64,000 nucleotides of DNA from Balneolaceae bacterium (GCA_017795005.1 CP051242.1:186001-250000), one strand, 5' to 3'. Counted from the stretch's first letter, positions 8,904-18,317 are shown. Numbers and translations are program-made. Notes: generated from the sequence alone by a model not told the origin.

Positions 8904-10135
8904 AATCTATCTCACTTTCTCTGTTCATCACTTTAAGTATAATTCTTACAGTTGAAGTGAATGGGCAAATTAATATCTCGGGACTTACCGATTTTGAATT
9001 GCGTCTTGCTGGCGATGATTCTTCTCCCTATGTGAACCAGACTCCAGGAGATGGTTTTTCTGTTTATACTCCAAATATTCGGCTTTTCTTATCAGCTAAC
9101 ATATCAGAGCAATGGTTTGTAAACAGTGTACTTCAGGCTGATCACTATGAAGGCAAAGAATTAAGTAGCCCTTTCTTCTCAGTAATGAATATAAACTGGA
9201 CACCAAATTTCGATTCTGATTTCATAGCTACCCTTGGCAGGTTTGTTACCCCATATGGTTCCTATTCATCCAGGTTTTTATCTAATGTGAATCCGTTTGT
9301 TCATTTGCCCTTATCTCATGCTACCGGCTTACCTGTAAGTAACCGATATGGACATTTAATTGAGGGATTTACTGGTCCTTCTACCATTGAAGAGCAATAT
9401 GGGGAATATGGAGGTGGTCTCTCAATGATTTATTCCAGAATGTATTCTCAGGGAATTAAGGTTTCGCACTCTTTAGGGAAATCCAAATGGATAAATTTTG
9501 ATATAGCAGCCACTTTAGCACCAACATCCTCTCATTTCGATTACGCTGAATCTGATAAACCCGCATGGATTGGAAGAGTTATTTTTAAACCTGCCATTTG
9601 GGCTGAAGTTGGTGCTTCTTACAGTAAAGGTGGTTTTATTCTTGAAGACGAAGCAAGTGATTCTCTTTTGATCTATGATTTATCCAGCTACCCTCAATCA
9701 TTAATGGGCGCCGATTTAACGCTCAATTACAGATATTATACTCTGGTGTTGGAATGGAATCAGGCTTTTTTTAAAGCTCCGTTCTATGACCCTGAAACTT
9801 CAAACTCGGATACACCAAGAACCGGAAAAGCAACAATCGACCACATTTCAGGTGAGCTTATTTATGATTTCCCATTTTTGGTTGGGGGATATTTTGCTGT
9901 TCGATATGAAAAAATGATGGAGGGAGAAATTGAAATCTATCGGAGAGATGGAAATAATGATAAAATCGACCAGTCTTTTACTCCATGGGTTTATGACAGG
10001 CAACGAATAGAACTTGCGGCAGGGTACAAGCTAGACCGAAACATACTTCTGAAGGCCTCTTACTTACTTTCTGAAGATGATGGGCCAAATTTGGATGACG
10101 ATGTATTCGCCATCCAACTTAGCGTGTTGTTCTAG
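8900..10135 (+). CDS. Outer-membrane beta-barrel / porin-like protein of unknown function
   Basis: The 411-residue protein starts with a signal peptide (MKSISLSLFITLSIILTVEVNGQ). Many alternating strands with aromatic girdle residues follow, and it ends in a hydrophobic/aromatic strand (DVFAIQLSVLF) with terminal Phe, the C-terminal signature of outer-membrane barrels. LGRFVTPYGSYSSRF resembles the 'GRF..P.G' region of porin-type proteins. The ATG overlaps the cyclase TGA by 4 nt, implying translational coupling. It may carry the ligand or metal sensed by the operon, but the substrate cannot be read from the sequence. Confidence 0.7.
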   Translation: MKSISLSLFITLSIILTVEVNGQINISGLTDFELRLAGDDSSPYVNQTPGDGFSVYTPNIRLFLSANISEQWFVNSVLQADHYEGKELSSPFFSVMNINWTPNFDSDFIATLGRFVTPYGSYSSRFLSNVNPFVHLPLSHATGLPVSNRYGHLIEGFTGPSTIEEQYGEYGGGLSMIYSRMYSQGIKVSHSLGKSKWINFDIAATLAPTSSHFDYAESDKPAWIGRVIFKPAIWAEVGASYSKGGFILEDEASDSLLIYDLSSYPQSLMGADLTLNYRYYTLVLEWNQAFFKAPFYDPETSNSDTPRTGKATIDHISGELIYDFPFLVGGYFAVRYEKMMEGEIEIYRRDGNNDKIDQSFTPWVYDRQRIELAAGYKLDRNILLKASYLLSEDDGPNLDDDVFAIQLSVLF

Positions 10136-10141
10136 ACTATA

Positions 10142-10345
10142 TCAGTCTGAACTTCTCATTATAGCCCATGCAGATAGACCGGCAAGTCCAATAAAACCTG
10201 TAACAGCTAGTCCAAGATTAACATCACGTTGAACTCTTTCTGCCTTAGACAGATACTTTGAACCTACACCGTTTTCAGAGATGAAATTCTCAATATCTTC
10301 AATTTTTGATTCTAGTTTTTCGATTGTTTTTTCTTTAATACTCAT
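10142..10345 (-). CDS. Small coiled-coil protein with C-terminal membrane anchor
   Basis: A 67-residue protein not recognised as a known family. The first 30 residues are charged and heptad-like (IKEKTIEKLESKIEDIENFI). A basic segment (YLSKAERVQRD) leads to one hydrophobic helix (LGLAVTGFIGLAGLSAWAIM). It is convergent with the barrel gene, 6 nt away. Upstream on its coding strand, two copies of the heptamer ATTAGTA lie 12 nt apart (10363-10369 and 10375-10381 on the + strand), a possible operator. The predicted topology is a tail-anchored cytoplasmic coiled coil. Confidence 0.55.
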   Translation of the reverse strand: MSIKEKTIEKLESKIEDIENFISENGVGSKYLSKAERVQRDVNLGLAVTGFIGLAGLSAWAIMRSSD

Positions 10346-10415
10346 CTTAAATACATTTATTTATTAGTACTTATATTAGTATTAATAACAGACCCCTCCG
10401 AAAAAGTTTCGAATT

Positions 10416-11057
10416 TTAATTTTTAATTATTGGGGTGCGTGTATCTGGCTGTTCTACTCCTTCAATAATATCGAGCAAATATTTTGCTACTGATGGTCTA
10501 GAGATCATACTAAACAAAGAATAGGAATCTGCTGTTTTCACTTCCTTAATTTTGAAATCAGTCAAAGTAACAGGGCGAATTGCATACCAATTAAGCGAAC
10601 TTCCTTTAAGTGCTTTTTCCATTTTCTCCAGATCTGAGTATGCCGGCCCCAGACTACTTCTTCTGATAAGAAACTTAAGTAACGGATTTGTCCTGGCAAA
10701 AGATTCTGCAACTCCGGCAGCACTTATTACCGCCAAGCTTTTGTCTTGCTTCATCAAATTTATTAGAAGCCCCACAGCTTCAGAAGTCAGATTTTTCGGT
10801 GAGATTATTTCTGACCAGGGATTGAGTTTATTTTTACGATTTAATCCCAGACAGGAAATAACAGCGTCCTTACCGTCAATTACTTCTTCCAGTAGCTGCT
10901 CTGATAAAACACTTCCTCTGATTACCTTTACTTCTTCAGGAGCTTCAAAAAATGTTGTTTCTCTGACTACTGCTGTTACATTGTGCCCGCGTGTTACTGC
11001 CTGAGAAACAACTTCAATACCGCAACCACCTGATGCTCCTAATACCAGAAGATTCAT
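10416..11057 (-). CDS. NAD(P)-binding atypical SDR / NmrA-like protein
   Basis: A Rossmann-fold protein of 213 residues. The dinucleotide-binding loop GASGGCG at 7-13 follows the first strand (LLVLGA), and AVISCLG and VISAAGV match later strands of the atypical short-chain dehydrogenase 'NAD(P)H-binding' group (YwnB/BVR-B-like). No classical YxxxK catalytic pair stands out, so it may be a binding or sensor protein rather than a dehydrogenase. Its ATG abuts the stop codon of the upstream sortilin-like gene, so the two form an operon although their functions look unrelated. Confidence 0.75.
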   Translation of the reverse strand: MNLLVLGASGGCGIEVVSQAVTRGHNVTAVVRETTFFEAPEEVKVIRGSVLSEQLLEEVIDGKDAVISCLGLNRKNKLNPWSEIISPKNLTSEAVGLLINLMKQDKSLAVISAAGVAESFARTNPLLKFLIRRSSLGPAYSDLEKMEKALKGSSLNWYAIRPVTLTDFKIKEVKTADSYSLFSMISRPSVAKYLLDIIEGVEQPDTRTPIIKN

Positions 11058-14000
11058 CTAATTTTCTATGGGCACTGTTGGGTTTTCAAATTCCTGAAGC
11101 ACTGTTTCATATTCTCCATTCCAGATTGCCTGTAGCTTTCGAAGCTGAACATCAACTTTCGCACCAAGATCTTCAAAGACTTCATATTGTTGCTGTGTTG
11201 GTCGTCCGAATCCGGTAGCTACCGTTCCTTTTAACGCTGCTAATTTATTATTCAGTTTAATGGGGAAGTTAAGTACATCCTGAGTAGCTTCTGCTTTTGT
11301 TTGATACAGCTCTTCTTCAATAGCAGTTATTGCAGCCAGCATTGCTTTTGCCTTTTCCTGAAGATCTTTATTGTTATTTACTTCACCCATCAGCTCATTA
11401 ATTTCATCTCTTACTTTTTTGATTCGATTAATCGCTTTATGTGTTGTATCAAGCTTAGCGTTAATGGTTTGTACCAGCTCAAATTGAGCAATCAGATCTT
11501 CCTGAGTAATATCCGTTAATCTGGGATCTTTCATTACTTCGAAATCCTGCTCACCCACCATGTCATCTCCAATGTATAAGCGAACTTTGTACGTTCCTGG
11601 TACCGCATCGGGACCTGAAGTATTTCCTGCCCACAATATTTGCCTGCCATCCAGTCTGGTCACTCCGGGATATTCTAAATCCCATGAAAACTTATTTAAG
11701 CCAGCTTTATCAGAAAGCACTGAAGGTCGCCGCTGTTCTTCTTCTTCATAGAATAAAGGAGATTCCCTCACCAGTCTTTCTCTTTCATCTTTTTGGCTGG
11801 AATAAGTCTGAATCACATTATCGCGCATATCCAGAAACTCCATTTTGATTTCTTCACTTACATCACTTCCAAGCATATAATACACTACAGCACCAGGTGT
11901 CGGATTCTGACCGGTTGTTCCGGCTGGATTAAAAAATCCACCACCACCAAACAGATATGTATCCTCAGGGTCAAATAAGTGATGTTCTGCGGTAGCTATT
12001 TCTTCACTCATCTGATGTAGTACAGGAAGATCATCAAATACCCAGAATGAACGACCTTGAGTTGCTACAATTAAATCCTTGTCTCTTTTATGAACCGCTA
12101 AGTCTGTTATTGGAGTAGCCGGCAGATTTAACTGAAAGCTTTGCCATTTTTCGCCCGCATCAAAAGAAATATAGAGGCCCGTTTCTGTACCTGCATAGAG
12201 TAAGCCGGCTTTGTTTGGATCTTCACGTACCGCTCGTGTGAAGTCCATTGCCGGGATCCCTTTTGTAATTTTAGTCCAGCTTCTGCCATAATTTGTAGTT
12301 TTGTAAATCATGGGTTGGAAATCGTTGAACTTGTATCGTGTGGCAGCAAAATACGCCGTTCCGGGATCATGATGAGACGCATCAAGAATACTGATCATTG
12401 CTTCAGAAAGGCCGCGAGGAGTAACATTATCCCAGCTTTCTCCATTATCTCTACTTATATGTATTAATCCATCATCGGAGCCTGCCCATAAAAGTCCGGG
12501 TTCAATGGGAGATTCAACAAAAGTAAATATGGTATTGTAATATTCCACTGAGGTATCATCCTTTGTAATCGGCCCACCGGATTCATCTTGCTTAGTTGTG
12601 TCATTTCGTGTTAGATCCGGGCTGATTTCTTCCCAACTCATTCCCTCATCGGTTGAACGATGGACATGCTGTGATGTTGTATATAATACATCCGGATTAT
12701 GAGGGGAGATGATAATCGGGAATGTCCACTGGAATCGATACTTCAACTCTTTTGCGCCCGCTCCCATTGGGTTATCCGGCCACACATCAATACGATCACT
12801 TAAACCAAGTTCCTTATCGTACTTATTCAGGTAGCCACCATAACTACCACCATAGGTTACATTTGGGTTTTCCGGATCAGGCGCTATATACCCGCTTTCT
12901 CCTCCGGCGACTGGCCACCAATCACTTTCATCAATACCGCCACCACTTGTTCTGTTTTTGATGGCAAATGTACTGTTATCCTGTTGGGCTCCATAAATCA
13001 TATAAGGAAACTGATTATCAGTAGTTACCTGATAAATTTGTGCCGTTGCAGAAGTGTAATAGCTGGACCAACCCTGGCCGCCATTATAAGTAACTTGTCC
13101 ACCACCATCATCGCCAATAACCATTCGTTGTGGATTATTAGATGCAATCCATAAATCGTGATGATCCCCGTGAGGAGTTCTGATTCGGCTGAAGGTTCTT
13201 CCGCCATCTGATGATTTCCAGAATCCAACATTTAATACATACACCACATCTTCATTGCCAGGATCTGCAATAACTTTGGAATAATACCATGCTCTTTGAC
13301 GAAGGTTTCGATCTGCGCTAACCCGTTGCCAGGTCGAGCCTCCATCTTCTGACCTAAACAATCCGCCGCCTCTTGCATTCTCAACGATAGCAAAAACACG
13401 GTCTGAGTTTACCGGTGAAACCGAGACTCCAATTTTGCCTACTAATCCTTTTGGTAGTCCCGGACTTTTTGTTATCTCTTTCCAGGTTTCGCCACCATCT
13501 GTACTTTTAAACAAGCCACTACCTTCACCTCCGCTACTCATTTCCCAAGGATTTCGGTAGGCCTCCCACATAGCTGCGAAAAGTATTCTGGAATTATTAG
13601 GATCAACCGCTATATCAACTGCACCGGTTTTGTCATTTCTGTAAAGAACTTTATTCCATGTTTTGCCACCGTCTGTAGTTTTATAAACTCCTCGTTCTTC
13701 ATTGCCTTCTTCTCCGAATAGTTGTCCCATTGTAGCTACCCAAACCACATCAGGATTTTCAGGGTGAATTTCGATATCTCCTATAAATTGGCTTTCTCCC
13801 AAACCAAGGTATGTCCATGTTTTGCCGGCATCTGTAGATCGGTACATGCCATCACCTGCACTCATGTTTCCACGGATATCGGTTTCTCCCATTCCTACAT
13901 AAATCACATTCGGGTCGGAATCGGCTACATCGATTGCTCCTACCGATCCTGTTTTAAAAAACCCATCTGAAATATTAATCCATGAGTTACCACCATCCGT

Positions 14001-14249
14001 AGTTTTATACACTCCACCTCCAGTAAAGCCTGTGTAAAAAGTATATGGCTGCTCGTCATGACCCGCAACCGCTACGGAACGACCTCCGCGAAATGGTCCA
14101 ATATTTCTAAAGCTTAAGTCTTTAAAATCCTTTTCAGAATAAGTAGGGTTTTGAACTTCTTCTCCATGCCCGAATACCTGAGCGTTAGTTGTTCCCGAAA
14201 TTGAAATACTTACCAAAAGTGCTGCGCACCCTATGACCCATCGTTTCAT
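11058..14249 (-). CDS. Secreted Asp-box (BNR/VPS10-sortilin-like) beta-propeller protein
   Basis: A signal peptide (MKRWVIGCAALLVSISISGTTNA) is followed by about ten Asp-box motifs of the S/T-x-D-x-G-x-T-W type, for example TTDGGNSW, STDAGKTW, STDGGETW and SEDGGSTW. These are the hallmark of multi-bladed BNR/sortilin-type propellers. The roughly 300 C-terminal residues leave the propeller pattern: a beta domain (GTYKVRLYIGDDMVGEQ) and then a helical region rich in charged residues. Proteins of this type are abundant in Bacteroidota and may bind polysaccharide or peptides. A sialidase role is not supported because no Arg triad was identified. SDR gene 10416 follows directly. Confidence 0.8.
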   Translation of the reverse strand: MKRWVIGCAALLVSISISGTTNAQVFGHGEEVQNPTYSEKDFKDLSFRNIGPFRGGRSVAVAGHDEQPYTFYTGFTGGGVYKTTDGGNSWINISDGFFKTGSVGAIDVADSDPNVIYVGMGETDIRGNMSAGDGMYRSTDAGKTWTYLGLGESQFIGDIEIHPENPDVVWVATMGQLFGEEGNEERGVYKTTDGGKTWNKVLYRNDKTGAVDIAVDPNNSRILFAAMWEAYRNPWEMSSGGEGSGLFKSTDGGETWKEITKSPGLPKGLVGKIGVSVSPVNSDRVFAIVENARGGGLFRSEDGGSTWQRVSADRNLRQRAWYYSKVIADPGNEDVVYVLNVGFWKSSDGGRTFSRIRTPHGDHHDLWIASNNPQRMVIGDDGGGQVTYNGGQGWSSYYTSATAQIYQVTTDNQFPYMIYGAQQDNSTFAIKNRTSGGGIDESDWWPVAGGESGYIAPDPENPNVTYGGSYGGYLNKYDKELGLSDRIDVWPDNPMGAGAKELKYRFQWTFPIIISPHNPDVLYTTSQHVHRSTDEGMSWEEISPDLTRNDTTKQDESGGPITKDDTSVEYYNTIFTFVESPIEPGLLWAGSDDGLIHISRDNGESWDNVTPRGLSEAMISILDASHHDPGTAYFAATRYKFNDFQPMIYKTTNYGRSWTKITKGIPAMDFTRAVREDPNKAGLLYAGTETGLYISFDAGEKWQSFQLNLPATPITDLAVHKRDKDLIVATQGRSFWVFDDLPVLHQMSEEIATAEHHLFDPEDTYLFGGGGFFNPAGTTGQNPTPGAVVYYMLGSDVSEEIKMEFLDMRDNVIQTYSSQKDERERLVRESPLFYEEEEQRRPSVLSDKAGLNKFSWDLEYPGVTRLDGRQILWAGNTSGPDAVPGTYKVRLYIGDDMVGEQDFEVMKDPRLTDITQEDLIAQFELVQTINAKLDTTHKAINRIKKVRDEINELMGEVNNNKDLQEKAKAMLAAITAIEEELYQTKAEATQDVLNFPIKLNNKLAALKGTVATGFGRPTQQQYEVFEDLGAKVDVQLRKLQAIWNGEYETVLQEFENPTVPIEN

Positions 14250-14344
14250 ATAATCCTTTGTTAGTTTGTTTTTAGCTTATTGATACGCTGAATGTAACTA
14301 ATCAAAGGGAAGTGTGGAGAAAAAAAATGTAAGCGTAGTATTGA

Positions 14345-15160
14345 TTAATCAACTACAAATCTAAACGTAATTGTACCTCTTTGGTTTACTTGAGGCACTC
14401 CGCTAGGTAAAGGTGAAAATCTCCAAGTTCGAAGAACTCTCATTACCTCTTTTTCAAGTTCAGGATTCATTTTAACTCTTGGAATAATTATCCCCACTCT
14501 TCCATTTGGTAAAACTTCAAAAATCACTGTTATCGTAGCATTACTATTTGTAGTATTTACTGGTAGTTCTTGGAACCTTGTACTTCTTTCTATTTCTCCT
14601 TCCCACTCTAATTTATATGGTGATGATTTATCATCGTCTGTACCTATTCCCTGATCCGAGTTAACATCACCAATAGCCCCATCGGGATCACCGCTCTCTT
14701 CTGCCCCTTCATTTTGTTCTTCTTCCTGCTGTGCCTGTGGTGGTACTTCAATCTGCTCTTCCGTTTCTTCTGAAGTTAAAGTTGGATCTATTACTTCGGT
14801 TTCGGGAGTTTCTACCACATCCTCGATTACTTCTTCCACCTGATCGGGTAAGTCAACTGGTTTTACATTTTCTTCAGCCGGAGTTTCCGGAGTTTCTTCG
14901 GGCTCAGGAGCTTCCTCTACCGGTTCCTGAGTTTCTGTTTCTGATGGATTTTGACGTGTAGCTACTTCTTCATTCTGAACTTCTGAAAACTGGGACAGCC
15001 TACCTGTTTGAAACTCTCCAAATTCTACTTCAATAAATGAAGGGCGAAGGTTTCTCCCCATATCAATGGTATACCAAAGCGAAAATGCAAGAAGTACCAC
15101 TGCCGCTCCAATAGTGGCTCCAAGTGCTCTTTGATCATCTTTGGTGAATTGAGATTTCAT
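14345..15160 (-). CDS. TonB / AgmX-type energy-transducer protein
   Basis: One N-terminal membrane helix (LGATIGAAVVLLAFSLWYTI) is followed by a long Pro/Glu-rich periplasmic linker (about 50-165). The TonB-like C-terminal domain (NGRVGIIIPRVKMNPELEKEVMRVLRTWRFSP) should contact outer-membrane partners. The ATG directly abuts the exbD stop, so exbB-exbD-tonB are co-transcribed. The linker is dominated by Glu rather than the usual Pro-Lys repeats, matching the acidic SPOR protein in the same operon. A TolA-like role is an alternative. It is the last gene of the envelope-energising cluster that begins with the barrel at 20042. Confidence 0.82.
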   Translation of the reverse strand: MKSQFTKDDQRALGATIGAAVVLLAFSLWYTIDMGRNLRPSFIEVEFGEFQTGRLSQFSEVQNEEVATRQNPSETETQEPVEEAPEPEETPETPAEENVKPVDLPDQVEEVIEDVVETPETEVIDPTLTSEETEEQIEVPPQAQQEEEQNEGAEESGDPDGAIGDVNSDQGIGTDDDKSSPYKLEWEGEIERSTRFQELPVNTTNSNATITVIFEVLPNGRVGIIIPRVKMNPELEKEVMRVLRTWRFSPLPSGVPQVNQRGTITFRFVVD

Positions 15161-15577
15161 TTATAATGAACCCTGTTCCGTTGCCATTACCAATTTAAGA
15201 TTTAATGCTTTTCCAATATTTAATACCCGTACGGCATCATCTACTGTAGCATCTTTATCCGCTCTTAATACGATAGTGCCTTCCGGTTTATTATTCTTAG
15301 CATCGCGAATTGCACCGGCCAGTGAACCTGCTGCTGTCAGATCACCTTCTACATAAAACTGTCCGTCTTTAGTGATTGCAACAGAAATGTATTGATTTTC
15401 CTGAACGGCCCCACTTTCAGCTCGTGGGATATTCACTTTAATTCCGAAATTAGTAACGAATGAAGAGGTGAGAAGAAAGAAAATCAGTAATAAAAGTACA
15501 ATATCCGTTAATGACGACTGCGAGAACAGCGACAACGGGGTAAGTCGTTTGTCTCCTCTTCTGAAATCACGTGCCAT
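15161..15577 (-). CDS. exbD: Biopolymer transporter ExbD/TolR
   Basis: A 138-residue protein with one membrane helix near residues 22-44 carrying the conserved Asp (SSLTDIVLLLLIFFLLTSSFV, Asp26), the proton-pathway residue of ExbD/TolR. The periplasmic domain (ISVAITKDGQFYVEGDLTAAGSLAGAI and VLRADKDATVDDAVRVLNIG) is typical. It pairs with the ExbB gene 2 nt upstream to form the proton-driven stator of a Ton- or Tol-like complex. Confidence 0.93.
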   Translation of the reverse strand: MARDFRRGDKRLTPLSLFSQSSLTDIVLLLLIFFLLTSSFVTNFGIKVNIPRAESGAVQENQYISVAITKDGQFYVEGDLTAAGSLAGAIRDAKNNKPEGTIVLRADKDATVDDAVRVLNIGKALNLKLVMATEQGSL

Positions 15578-15579
15578 GA

Positions 15580-16287
15580 TTATGCCTGTTTTTTAGGTGC
15601 AGGTGATTGAAGCAAGTCAATAAAGTCAGCAGAAGCATTTTCCAGCTCAAAGATAGTTCTGTTTATTTTACCTAACAGAAAGTTATAAAAACCGAACGCT
15701 ATCAAACCGACAATAAGTCCGGCTGCAGTAGTGATAAGGGCTTCCCAGATACCGCCGGCTAAAGCGCTTGGGTTTACATTCCCTTGAAGGGATTGAATAT
15801 CCATAAATGCTTCAATCATCCCGGTTACTGTTCCGGTAAACCCAATAAGTGGAGCTACACCGGCAATGGTAGCCAACCAATTCATCTTTTTTTCGAGAAA
15901 GAAGATCTCTTTCTTTCCCGCATTATCAATTGCATCTTCGATATCGCGAATGGGGCGACCCAGTCTTTTAATACCCGCTTTAATAATACGGGCAAGAGGC
16001 TTGTCAAAGTCATCGCAGTACGCAACCGCATCTGCTTGTTTTCCGGATTTTAACATACCTTCAATAGATCCTAAAAACCTGGAAGTGTCGGTATGTGATC
16101 TTGAAAGTGCACTCCAACGTTCAACAATTACATAAATAGAAATTAAAAAGAGTACAAGGATTGGGATCATCAAAATCCCGCCTTCGACCATTAGATCAAA
16201 AAAAGAAATTTGATCTTCCTGAAGCGAAAGTGCCAGGGAGTCGGCAACAGCAGTGGAATCCTGCAATAAAAAAAGAGCAATGTTCAT
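15580..16287 (-). CDS. exbB: MotA/TolQ/ExbB proton channel family protein
   Basis: Three membrane helices: about 33-55 (GGILMIPILVLFLISIYVIVE), about 140-160 (LATIAGVAPLIGFTGTVTGM) and about 183-207 (ITTAAGLIVGLIAFGFYNFL). These surround the ExbB/TolQ signature GxxPLxGxxGTVxGM. The protein forms the pentameric channel around the ExbD helix and uses proton flow to drive the TonB-like protein encoded downstream. It lies 8 nt after the HU-SPOR gene, in one minus-strand operon from 20042 to 14345. Confidence 0.93.
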   Translation of the reverse strand: MNIALFLLQDSTAVADSLALSLQEDQISFFDLMVEGGILMIPILVLFLISIYVIVERWSALSRSHTDTSRFLGSIEGMLKSGKQADAVAYCDDFDKPLARIIKAGIKRLGRPIRDIEDAIDNAGKKEIFFLEKKMNWLATIAGVAPLIGFTGTVTGMIEAFMDIQSLQGNVNPSALAGGIWEALITTAAGLIVGLIAFGFYNFLLGKINRTIFELENASADFIDLLQSPAPKKQA

Positions 16288-16295
16288 GTAGATGA

Positions 16296-18116
16296 TTAAT
16301 TTGTAATTCGTTTAATAAAATAGCTTTGTGTGAAATTATCAGGCATATCTTCCGCAGCAATAGCTGCATCTGTTAGTGTTGCAAACTGACCTACACTAAC
16401 CCGCCAAAGTGTTCCATATTGAGCAGAAGAAATCGGGGTAACTAACGCCCTGAAACCGTCATTTGCTAACTCCTGCTGTTTCGCAAAAGCATTCGCTTCA
16501 ACACTAAGAGAAAACAGAACGATAGTATAGCCATCATTTGCAGCAGTACTTGCTACTCCCATCATTCCATACTTATTCTGGTCAGACGGAACTTCTGTAT
16601 TACCGGTTGTAACTGGTACTTCTGTAACCTGTTCTTGTTCCTGAGCAGGAGGTTGCAGAGTAGGCGCTTCTTCATCAGGAAGCATTTCTGGTGTTTCCTC
16701 TTGTTGTACAGGAGGAGGAGTTTCTTCCTGAACTGGTGGAGGAGGGGTAACTGCCGGAATAGTGTTGGAGGCTACCTGAGGTGTAATCCCCGGTATAGTG
16801 ATAATGCTGAAATATCCCAGACCAACGGTTGTTCCGATGATGATCAGAAGTGCCAGAATAATCCAGAGAAAAACCGGAGCCGGTTTCGCCCCTTTCGATT
16901 TCTTAGGTTTTTTTTCTTTTTCCGGTTTTTCCTTCTTTTTGGTCTCTTCTTTTTTTACCGGTTCCAGATCTGAAGAGATATTTGTTATAACCGGAATCGG
17001 AATATTATCTGCCTTTTTTTGAGTTTCTACAACTTCTTCTTCTTCAGGCTCCTCATCTTCCAGATCTAAGAAAGGGTCGTCAAAATCATCGAATTCGTCT
17101 TCTATTTCAGGCTCTGATTCTTCCTGAGCTTCCGGCTCAGTTTCTTCCACAGTTTCAGTTTCTTCTTGTTCAGATACCTCATCCGCTTCCGGTGTTTCTT
17201 CTGTTAACTCTTCTAAATCCTCCCCTTCTTCAATCTCTGATAATGCCTCAACAAGTTCATCTATTGCTTCTTCTTCCTCAATATCTTCTAAGGGTTCGGT
17301 TTCTTTGATCTCTTCCTGCTCTCCTTCGAGATTATCCTCTTCTTCATCTTCACCAAATATATCGGCAAAGTCATCGTCTCCCATAATACCTGCTGCCAAC
17401 TCATCCTCAGATTTAACATTAGAGTCTTCGGACATTAAATTAGCAAGTTCAGCATCCAGTCCACCAACGGATTCTTCTTGCTCACTTTCATCCGTATCAG
17501 ATTCTGAACTTAAACTTTCTGTTTCCCCAAAAATATCATCAAAAGAAACTGAGTCTTCTACGTCTTCGATTTCTGTAGGATCTTCTTCCTGATCCTGTTC
17601 CGAGTCAACTTCATTTTCTTCTTCATCTTCTTCAAATTCTTCGCCCATTAAACTTGAAAGCAGCCGATTTGCCCCTTTATCATCTTCTTTATGAGCTTCT
17701 ATACCCCACTCATCAGGTCCGGGCTGGTATTCTTCTTCCGTCTCTTCTTCATCATAGCCTTCAACTAATCCTGCAAACGGGTCTCTTTTACGTTCTGTAG
17801 GCGTTCCCTGAAGTTCTTCGAACGGGTCAGCCTCCTCTTCTTTTTCTTCCTTAATTTGATTCTCTTCCAGCTCAATGGGCTCCATGCCCACATACTTAAA
17901 ATTTATTTCCGTTTCGAGTTCTTTGGAGGGAATAAAAAGAACACGATTTCCCAAACCGCTGAAAATCCCAAAGCCCTCTATTTCATAGGCTTCGTTATCT
18001 GCAATAGCGTGTTGAATTTCTTCTATTAATTCCCCGATTTGCTGTTCCACTTTCTCGGGTTCGATTCCGGATGCATCAGTAAGTAAATCAAGCAGCTTAT
18101 TATGATCTATATGCAT
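16296..18116 (-). CDS. HU-CCDC81 and SPOR domain protein, membrane-anchored
   Basis: The N-terminal 80 residues resemble the HU-CCDC81 domain of Bacteroidota (LLTDASGIEPEKVEQQIGEL then YEIEGFGIFSGLG). A very acidic region of about 300 residues follows, then a basic stretch (KKEKPEKEKKPKKSKGAK), one membrane helix at about 418-440, a Pro-rich periplasmic linker and a C-terminal SPOR domain in the last 80 residues (GYTIVLFSLSV...LWRVSVGQF). SPOR domains bind denuded septal peptidoglycan, and the cytoplasmic HU fold might touch the nucleoid, so a division-site role is plausible. It lies between the mini-HU gene and exbB. Confidence 0.8.
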   Translation of the reverse strand: MHIDHNKLLDLLTDASGIEPEKVEQQIGELIEEIQHAIADNEAYEIEGFGIFSGLGNRVLFIPSKELETEINFKYVGMEPIELEENQIKEEKEEEADPFEELQGTPTERKRDPFAGLVEGYDEEETEEEYQPGPDEWGIEAHKEDDKGANRLLSSLMGEEFEEDEEENEVDSEQDQEEDPTEIEDVEDSVSFDDIFGETESLSSESDTDESEQEESVGGLDAELANLMSEDSNVKSEDELAAGIMGDDDFADIFGEDEEEDNLEGEQEEIKETEPLEDIEEEEAIDELVEALSEIEEGEDLEELTEETPEADEVSEQEETETVEETEPEAQEESEPEIEDEFDDFDDPFLDLEDEEPEEEEVVETQKKADNIPIPVITNISSDLEPVKKEETKKKEKPEKEKKPKKSKGAKPAPVFLWIILALLIIIGTTVGLGYFSIITIPGITPQVASNTIPAVTPPPPVQEETPPPVQQEETPEMLPDEEAPTLQPPAQEQEQVTEVPVTTGNTEVPSDQNKYGMMGVASTAANDGYTIVLFSLSVEANAFAKQQELANDGFRALVTPISSAQYGTLWRVSVGQFATLTDAAIAAEDMPDNFTQSYFIKRITN

Positions 18117-18119
18117 AAC

Positions 18120-18317
18120 CTATCCCTTTTGTTCTGCTGTAAATTCTATAGCATCTTTAGGAGGGAGCATTACCGTTTTACCATCTGCCCTTTTTTCCTG
18201 TTTCTGGCTGTGATGTACAGACTTAAACGTACCTAATCTGGAAACCTCGACCGAGTTCTTCATGATAATTTGATCCCTGATAACAATCCCAAAAGCCTTT
18301 AAAAAATCTTTCGTCAT
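18120..18317 (-). CDS. Short HU-like DNA-binding protein
   Basis: A 65-residue protein resembling HU from its second helix onward: FLKAFGIVIRDQIIMKNSVEVSRLGTFKSV matches the HU helix-turn-strand region with the conserved GxF, and an arm region follows (QKQEKRADGKTVMLPPKDAIEFTA). About 18 N-terminal residues and the last helix of standard HU are absent. In-frame upstream codons lead at once to the stop of the barrel gene, so no longer start exists. It sits just before the HU-CCDC81-SPOR gene, so the two HU-type folds may interact, which is inference. Confidence 0.6.
   Translation of the reverse strand: MTKDFLKAFGIVIRDQIIMKNSVEVSRLGTFKSVHHSQKQEKRADGKTVMLPPKDAIEFTAEQKG

Noticed and set aside
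12722-12961. 79-codon ORF antisense to the Asp-box protein
   Set aside because: His-rich translation arises from the opposite strand of repeated Asp-box codons.
11058-14249. Sialidase annotation for the Asp-box protein
   Set aside because: Asp-boxes alone do not define sialidases; the catalytic Arg triad, Tyr and Asp were not found.
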